The notes beneath the pieces are model-generated. The model was not told where the DNA came from and did not search any database. It saw only the letters and a list, made by a program, of their open reading frames with translations. From NCBI GenBank assembly GCA_030998225.1, contig JAPYXD010000701.1:11454501-11518500 (forward strand): a stretch of DNA of 64,000 nt, in the 5' to 3' direction. This DNA is from Diplolepis rosae (Eukaryota > Arthropoda > Insecta > Hymenoptera > Diplolepididae). The position numbers and the translations under genes are program-made. Each line of letters opens with the position of its first letter. Within the stretch, counting starts at the first letter, position 1. Below, piece by piece: positions 57,644 through 64,000 of the stretch.

Positions 57644-57898
57644 CCTGTGTGGAAAAATGTCATGGCGCTGGCCAGCGCCAGGCCAGACTGATTTCCAGTT
57701 CTGGCGCTGACTATAAGGCCAGGTCTGGGGCTGGCCAGAACTGTAACGCTTTTTGTACGCCAGCCACAAGCCAGCGTAATGGAATGCTGACCAGCGCCAG
57801 ATTTAAGCCAGACCAGAGCTTCCAGACAAGCCGGTCTGGACGTTGCCAGACTTGGGCCGGATTAGACAATAGACTGCCATGGAATTCTTCCACACGGG
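57644..57898. mobile_element. GC-rich inverted-repeat element, CCTGTGTGG ends
   Basis: The ends CCTGTGTGGAAAAATGTCAT and, from the other side, CCCGTGTGGAAGAATTCCAT enclose CTGGCCAGCGCCAGG palindromes. Second, shorter copy of 35588-35982. Confidence 0.85.
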
Positions 57899-58759
57899 GA
57901 TTAATATTTTAATTCTTTATTCGCACAAGCGGTAATTGTGTGAAATTATTTGCAATAAAAATATTATACAAATTGATGAATACCTATTAAATTTAGTTTG
58001 CTTTTGAATTTGGCGTTATAGTTATTATTTTCATACATTCACGTTTATCAGGAGAATAGAGATGCATCGATATTTCGTTTAATGTCCTCATAAATTTAAG
58101 AAATTTCTCGTAATGGTAAACCTCCACATGCGGTGGAATTTTTTATTACACAATTATTTTGCTCCAAACTTTATCACTATCTGCAAAAACTTTTGATTGT
58201 GACAAATTTCATGCAACTTTAATGATACAGAATAAAATGTTTTATTGAAGGACTAGAAATGCTCTCATTTGACACGAGACGGTAAAAAGTCTTTGGTAGA
58301 ACACAGCAGTTCTATTTAGGCTCTATATACATTTCTATTTCAGAATCTAGACAAGAAAAGGATGTTCAGATTAGTCCAATTACAAACTACCAACCAAGAT
58401 ATTATTTATTACATTGTAAAAAATTCCTCGGGAAATTTCTTACCAGATTTTTAGGTTGTTGGTTTCCATAAAATTTCCTTAAATTTCCCTCAAATTTGTC
58501 AAGGGAAATTCCTTAAAGATTTTCTCAAAGTTTCTTTATAGAGAAAAGTTCCTTGAAGTACCCAAATTTTAGTGGATATTGCTAAATTTCTCATATAATT
58601 GCCGAGAGTAGAGGGGAAATTTAAAATTATAGGCAGTGTTGATTTTCTCAATGTTAAAAAATCCTCACGAAAGCAAATTACTAGACATTTTAAAAAAGTT
58701 TTCTAGAAAATTGGTGGAGGTACATTTTTAAAACAAATTCCAGAGACATTTTTGCAGTA
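57899..58759. other. intron, nothing recognised
   Basis: AT-rich; AAATTTCC words recur near 58430-58620 without clear structure. Confidence 0.35.
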
Positions 58760-59240
58760 TGTGAAGAAATAGTATATTATATAACTAGGGAGAAAAAAGT
58801 TTATTATGCGGGTGTGAAGTTTGATGCCCGAACAAAGCGAGGGCAACAATCACACGAGTAAAATAATTTATTTTTTTTGTATTAGCGGGTTATAAAGTGG
58901 ATTTTATTGCCCCGTGCGTGGCAAACAAATCCATTTTTTGACCTCCTAGTAGAAAAAAAAGATTTATTTTACTCGTGTGGTTGTTATCCTCTCTAAATAA
59001 ATTTTGTTTTTCCCTAGTTGCGCAATATACTATTCCGTGTTCCACATGATTCTTTTTCTATTGTGGCGTCAAAAAATAGATTCATTTGCTCCCCAAGCGG
59101 CAATAAAATTCACTTTATGACCTGCTCGTAAAAAAAACATTTATTTTACTCCCTAGTTGCATACGATTTTTTTCCACTTGGGCGTCAAAAAATGAATTTG
59201 TTTGCCCCTCAGGGGGCAAAAGAATGCACTTTTTGTTCCG
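58760..59240. repeat. dispersed repeat with GATGCCCGAACAAAGCGAGG words
   Basis: Third copy of the 15630-16440 and 41740-42245 family: AACTAGGGAGAAAAAAGT, GTGAAGTTTGATGCCC, CCCCGTGCGTGGC. Not coding. Confidence 0.55.
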
Positions 59241-59247
59241 GTAGACT

Positions 59248-59446
59248 AAAAAAAGTCCTGTTAAAACAGTCGGAATTCCAGTTAGGCTATATTTAACATT
59301 ATTTTCTGGTTAAAATAACTAGAAATTCAGGTTATTTTTACCGGATTTTTCTTAGGAATTACTAGAAAATCTGTTTGAAATAAACAGAAAATAATGATAA
59401 ATATGGCCTAACCCGACATCCGGTTGTTTCAACTGGACTTTTTTTG
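59248..59446. mobile_element. hairpin element, AAAAAAAGTCCTGTTAAAAC ends
   Basis: The left end AAAAAAAGTCCTGTTAAAAC is answered, from the other side, by AAAAAAAGTCCAGTTGAAAC. GTTAGGCTATATTTA is mirrored by TAAATATGGCCTAAC. About 199 bp, no coding. Confidence 0.75.
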
Positions 59447-59562
59447 TGTGTAGTAGAAAAAGAAATTTATTTGAAAAATTTGTTACATCAAACTGTATTT
59501 TTACATTAACAGATTGTTTTTGGAGTTTTTTCGATTACTAAATATTATAGTATTTTTTGCAG

Positions 59563-59750
59563 ACCGCTTTCCGGACGAAGAAAGTGCAAAAACAGTGACT
59601 CCATTGGGGGAAGCGCCTCCGAGGGGGCCTCAGGCCCTCCTCAGGGCGGCTCGGGAGGCCGACGATGAAGACCTCAGAAAAATCGTTATGCGAGTAGAAA
59701 AGTTTGGATTGGGTGATATAGATGTTAATTCCACAGATAGCAGCGGCAGG
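59563..59750 (+). CDS. coding exon of the ankyrin-repeat gene, start of the ankyrin region
   Basis: The acceptor TTTTTTGCAG ends at 59562 and the donor GTGAGT starts at 59751. The first two bases complete the codon from the 52524 exon (Asp). It ends in phase 0 after SSGR. It encodes DRFPDEESAKTVTPLGEAPP, then ALLRAAREADDEDLRKIVMR and FGLGDIDVNSTDSSGR. The last 40 residues follow the ankyrin pattern: a helix pair beginning LL-AAR, then DVN--D--GR, which normally continues into TAL in the next repeat. The following exons lie past the window or were not recognised. Ankyrin repeats mediate protein binding. A relation to ANKRD33-type proteins is a guess only. Confidence 0.8.
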
Positions 59751-59774
59751 GTGAGTAAGAACATCAAATCTAAA

Positions 59775-59985
59775 TTACTCTCTCAATTTGAATTTGTGTA
59801 AAGTGAGCCACTATTTAAATTTAGTCAAAATTTCTACTAATTTTTAGTCATTTTTCTACTAATTACTTTTCAAAAACCTTACAAATACTGATAAAAATAG
59901 TAGAAAATAAATAATATTCAGTCAAAATTGTCACTAAAATAAATTAGTAGCTCACTTTTCACTAATTCATATTTAGAGTAAAATT
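59775..59985. mobile_element. inverted-repeat element just after an exon
   Basis: TTACTCTCTCAATTTGAATT...AAAGTGAGCCACTA at the left is answered, from the other side, by TTTACTCTAAATATGAATTA...AAAGTGAGCTACTA. It begins about 24 nt after the splice donor at 59751. Related to 28895-29266 and 39196-39358 by its CTCTAAAT ends. Confidence 0.6.
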
Positions 59986-61500
59986 ATTGGTTCTTTCTAG
60001 TTTTTCATTTTAAAATTGCCAAATTAATTCTGACCTGATCTTCAAACTATTCTATTTTTTTAAACGTACATTTCTTTTCGAAGCAAATAAATTTATAAAT
60101 AAATATAAAAAATAAATATATAAATTTTGCTTGGTCGTAACAATTGCAAATTTTACTAAAGAAAAAAAGTGATTAAATTAAGAAATAAAACTCGGGAAAT
60201 TAATATTATTATTTTATTGAAAAAGTGAGAATTTTCCCAAGAAGTTAGTTATTCCTATTTTAAATGTGATTGATAGATTTCAATATTTCAAAGGCTTTAA
60301 GAGGTGGAAAAAGATATACAAATATTCCTGAAGCTTTTAAAATAATTCAAGAGGTTTAAAACGATTTCATAAAATATTTCAAGTGGTTTCAATTGATTTT
60401 GAATTATTTTAAAAGATTTAATTCTACATATATATTTGTAAATTCTATTTTCATACGACGAAAATTGACTGACTAGAAGTCATAAAATCATCTCTCGATA
60501 TTTTTTCCATCCTTATCAAGAAAATTATTGATTATCACAATTCTTCCATTTTTTAAAAATAATGAGTATGGAAAAGTCATGCCATGGAAATGTCATTCCG
60601 TGGAAAAAAATAAATCGATTTCATACGCAATATGACATGATAAAAATTTTATTAGTCACTCCCCTGAGGAATAAATTATTATTTATGATTATGGTTTCAC
60701 GACGTCTATTTTTGCGAAGAGCACCGTTATAATGGTGTTAAGCTTGACTCCATCCATATCTTTTCCACTTTTATTATCAGTTGATTAAAACTTCTTTTAA
60801 AATTAAAAAATTACAATTTTTAGCCATAGTTATAAAAATTGTACTTCTAGCTGAGGAGATTCTTCGTCTCGAGCTTTATTTCCCTTTCTACATTCCTCCA
60901 AATGTTTTGCTTTCATGGGGTCAATGAAGATTCTCCTTTATGACTCATAAAATAAAGAATGGGGTCAGTAAGAAAGACTCTTATTTTTAATTTTTTCCGC
61001 GAATATGTAGGTTAAAAAAATATTTTTCCGCAATGAGTTCTGTTATTTTTTCAATCCTAAACCTGTGTAAAATTAACTGCTGCTACGAAAATGAGTATTT
61101 TATCACAAGTTTTGTTTTTTAGAGAACGGCTGACTGAATTAATGATTTTACTAACCGTACATTTTGTAGACGTGATTAGTCAAAAATGTTTTTTTAAAAG
61201 AAAAATTTATATCGCTCAATTTATCTATTTGTATTATTAAATTCGATTATACATTTTTAAAGAAAAATGAAATCAGGTACATAATATTTGACTATCTCAT
61301 GTTACACGCAGTTTACAAAACTCTTGTTGAAGGTAGAAAATAAGTAATTAATTAAGTAAACAAAAGTTAATTCAATGAGGTACCTATCGAGTGAGGGGAC
61401 ATTTTGATGGATAAATTGACTTCTACTTCTGATAAGATGCAAAAAATTACAAATTTTCGCACTTTTATAATTCTTTTATGTACATTTATTATACTTTATA

Positions 61501-61506
<6 letters not shown>
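59986..61506. other. intron, nothing recognised
   Basis: AT-rich. CATGCCATGGAAATGTCATT near 60580 faintly recalls the CCGTGTGG element ends. No exon is recognised. Confidence 0.4.

Positions 61507-61535
<29 letters not shown>
61507..61535. repeat. AT dinucleotide microsatellite
   Basis: A run of about 14 AT units. Confidence 0.95.
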
Positions 61536-61538
<3 letters not shown>

Positions 61539-61595
61539 ATTTTGCGATAAGACTGGACAATGAGGTTTTTGTACACAGGTATTATAATTTTGCAA

Positions 61596-61800
61596 CACTG
61601 TACGGCAAGTTCGCACTTTCCGCACCAAAAAATGTTCGCAAAATGGCATATTCTTAATTACCTAAAAATGTGCGAGAATCATGACATTCTCGCATACTTT
61701 TCAGATTCCCGCACACTTAAGTATGCGGGAATGTTGATTTCTGCACACTATCTTTTGCGCACATTTTCCGGTGCGCTAAGTGTGAACTCCTCGTACAGTG
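61596..61800. mobile_element. inverted-repeat element, CACTGTACGGCAAGTTCGC ends
   Basis: CACTGTACGGCAAGTTCGCA is answered, from the other side, by CACTGTACGAGGAGTTCACA. The flanking TTGCAA is also mirrored. GTGCGAGAATCATGACATTC forms an inner hairpin. About 205 bp. Confidence 0.75.
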
Positions 61801-64000
61801 TTGCAAAAAATAGTATATAGTACACGTGTGGGTTGGTGGTTCCCCATTTGTGTAAGTTACAGCACGAACGGAAGTCAAGTGCTGCAAAGTTCACACTTTT
61901 CGGAAATTACGAACTTTCCGCACTAGTATCATAATGTACTATTTTCGGAGAATCCAAATTTGAAAACAGACAAAATCTTCTCGGACTTCTTTGGAGCTGC
62001 AGGCACATTCCCATCGCGCGATTTGGCTGATGCGCTTTGCGTTCGGTATTTTAAATTTGTGAAATTAAACAAAAATTAATAAAATGAAAACTACTTCTTA
62101 CTTTGCAATTTTTAAATCATTTTTCACTATATCGAAATAAAAACTACGCATGTTTTAAAAAAAAATTTGAAACAAACTTCTACTCTTTAAGACGAATAAT
62201 TGTAATATTCAATTTTGTTCGTGCACTGTAAATTTTGCTGGGTAATAAGATTTTTAGTTTCCCCAATGGTTTTTTTTTCAATTGGAACGTAAAATATACA
62301 TTTTATTAGTAAATGTTTTTATCAAAATTTTCCGATCTTTTTTAAATAAACAATTTTTTTTCTCAACTTTTTTTCGTATCCTACATAGTTTAACTAGAAA
62401 ATGGAATTTGGTTGTTGATTTTTTTCAAGTTTGAAAATACTGTAAGTTTCCTAATTTTGGTTTGATTGAAAATTTTCACCAGGATAATTTGTAGAGTTTT
62501 TCGAATTTCAAGAATTTCCCGAAATTGATCTAATTTTTGAAATTTTTGTCGGATATTATATCCTTTTTTGTGAGAAAATCATCGTCAAAAGGTCAGAAAA
62601 TTAATGAAAGTTCGTGGATGCCAGAGGGGTAATTCGATCTTTTTAATTTAATAATTATCAAACTACGTCCTTTTCCTTTTAAATGACTGCATTGAAAAAA
62701 ATCGCTCCAGTAGTTTTCCTCAAAATAACCAGTTTTTCGAAATCCAGCGCTGATAAAAAAATCTGAAGTCATATTAATTTTTTTCGACCGAAAATTATTC
62801 AAATTATAAACTATTTGAAAAATGAACACAAATGAAAAGCATTTTTTTTGTCTCCTGTAAATTATATTGAATTTAAAATATACGTATTTCTATATTATAA
62901 TTTTCTTCAATAGGTGTATATAAAGTAATTTACTTATAAAATCAATCAAAATTTGAAAAAATTTGCAAATTCCATATTTAAGCGATCAAGAAAATAATTT
63001 GAAAAAATTAAAACTGTTGAGATAATAGAAACTATTTTGAAAAGTCGTACTTTTTTCAAAACTATTCAAGGGCAAATAACTATAAAAAATAGTGACCTCT
63101 GCTGTCCGGTCTGCGTCTAATTTCGTCAAGTACGCAACGTATTGATGACTTACTAGAATAGAGTGAACCGTGACTATTTTCTAAGCAAAGGAAAGCAAAA
63201 TGCGTGATTTACATAATCTTCACGTTCAGTAAATTAAATGTTCTATGTCTAGTTTGTAATGCAGGCATATTTTGTTTTATAAATAATTATGTATCTCAAC
63301 TTCAAGCATAGCGATCTATGATTTGAGATGATCATTATATCATTAAATAGCTTTTGAAAAATAAAATCTCTTTTCCAAACACCATTTTTGTGAGAAATTA
63401 TTATTTAAAAAATAAAGAGGAATGAATTGATAAGCGAAGTATAATACAAAAACGGGATATTAAATAAAAAGCTATTGGGAAACAAATAATCATTCTACGT
63501 CATATAAAAATGGTAAAGTAATGGAACATACAATAGGAGTTGAAAAAAATAGCCTAGGAAAGAAAATTTAACCATTTATTTATTATTAACTATCAAAATA
63601 TTTTCATGTGAGTTACTCATAATTTGAAAAGCTTATATAATTATTTTTCTTAAATATACAAGAAAATCAATAATTTAATTTATAAAAACATATTATTAAT
63701 AGGAATCGACAATTTTCGGAAAGTGTATTTTTACGAGTAGATAAAATATAAATTTGCTGTCACACGACGAGTATAATTCCAAGATGAATTATAATATAGT
63801 TAGTTACTTTAGACAAGAAAGAAAAGTGGCACGAATCTGTAAAATACTCGTTAGTGATCATTATCGTCAATTCGGAGGAAATTTTCCAGAAGAATGTTAA
63901 CGGATGAGGTTCGATGACCAATTTCCAAAACATATGAATGGTTCACACACTAATCATTATGAAACTTGTTACAAGAGCATAATTAGTTGATTATTTAAGG
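61801..64000. other. noncoding tail of the window
   Basis: 61806-61945 shares TTCCGCACTAGTA-like words with the 46260 block. Worn fragments of repeat R lie at about 61985-62040 and 62330-62520. The rest to 64000 has no recognised gene, repeat or exon, although the ankyrin gene should continue across it. Confidence 0.4.

Noticed and set aside
1..64000. Endogenous viral sequence
   Set aside because: No viral polymerase, capsid or envelope-like frame was recognised on either strand.

Overview
The window is AT-rich animal DNA, most likely from an insect. It has spliced genes with very long introns, DD34D mariner transposons, and a dense layer of short inverted-repeat elements. No bacterial, plasmid or viral gene organisation is visible. 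The species cannot be fixed from the sequence alone.

Two host genes are supported, both on the + strand. Positions 371-1348 hold the last three coding exons of a MAGUK scaffold protein: a guanylate-kinase-like domain that looks like the MPP7/menage-a-trois (metro) branch. Its earlier exons lie outside the window. A second gene is spread across about 49.5 kb. Exons at 27739-27918, 45814-46150, 52524-52934 and 59563-59750 have canonical splice sites and mutually compatible reading phases. A further exon at 10203-10302 supplies a well-placed ATG. Together they give 395 codons: a Ser/Thr/Lys-rich, probably disordered N-terminal part that runs into the first ankyrin-type repeat. The rest of the protein must lie beyond 64000.

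Nearly everything else is mobile DNA, much of it inside the introns of the second gene. It comprises: (a) two decayed mariners (16610-17893 and a nested cluster at 21435-24000); (b) many non-autonomous hairpin elements whose ends start CACTG, CACGG or CACTC and are flanked by a 2-bp duplication, usually TA but sometimes TG, TT or GT; (c) TTAA-flanked elements (31487-33445, 53278-54658); (d) Tc1-like long inverted repeats (37120-37804, 51206-51953); (e) giant foldbacks (7477-8392, 18670-19662); (f) a tRNA-derived SINE (36281-36976, 48448-48514); and (g) a large dispersed repeat called R here, marked by GCGCGAAGCGCG palindromes (24590-27320, 30480-33660, inverted at 55780-57240). Three hammerhead-like ribozyme cores occur in or beside R and another element.

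The most informative structure is a four-level nest at 30480-33660: R, then a TTAA element, then a 1.1-kb element with a 19-bp duplication, then a hairpin element with a TA duplication. An uninterrupted relative of each host layer is present elsewhere in the window, so each insertion can be read directly. I found no CRISPR array, no operon and no clear new multi-gene system. What is unusual is the nested mobile-element structure and the dsRNA-forming potential of the introns.
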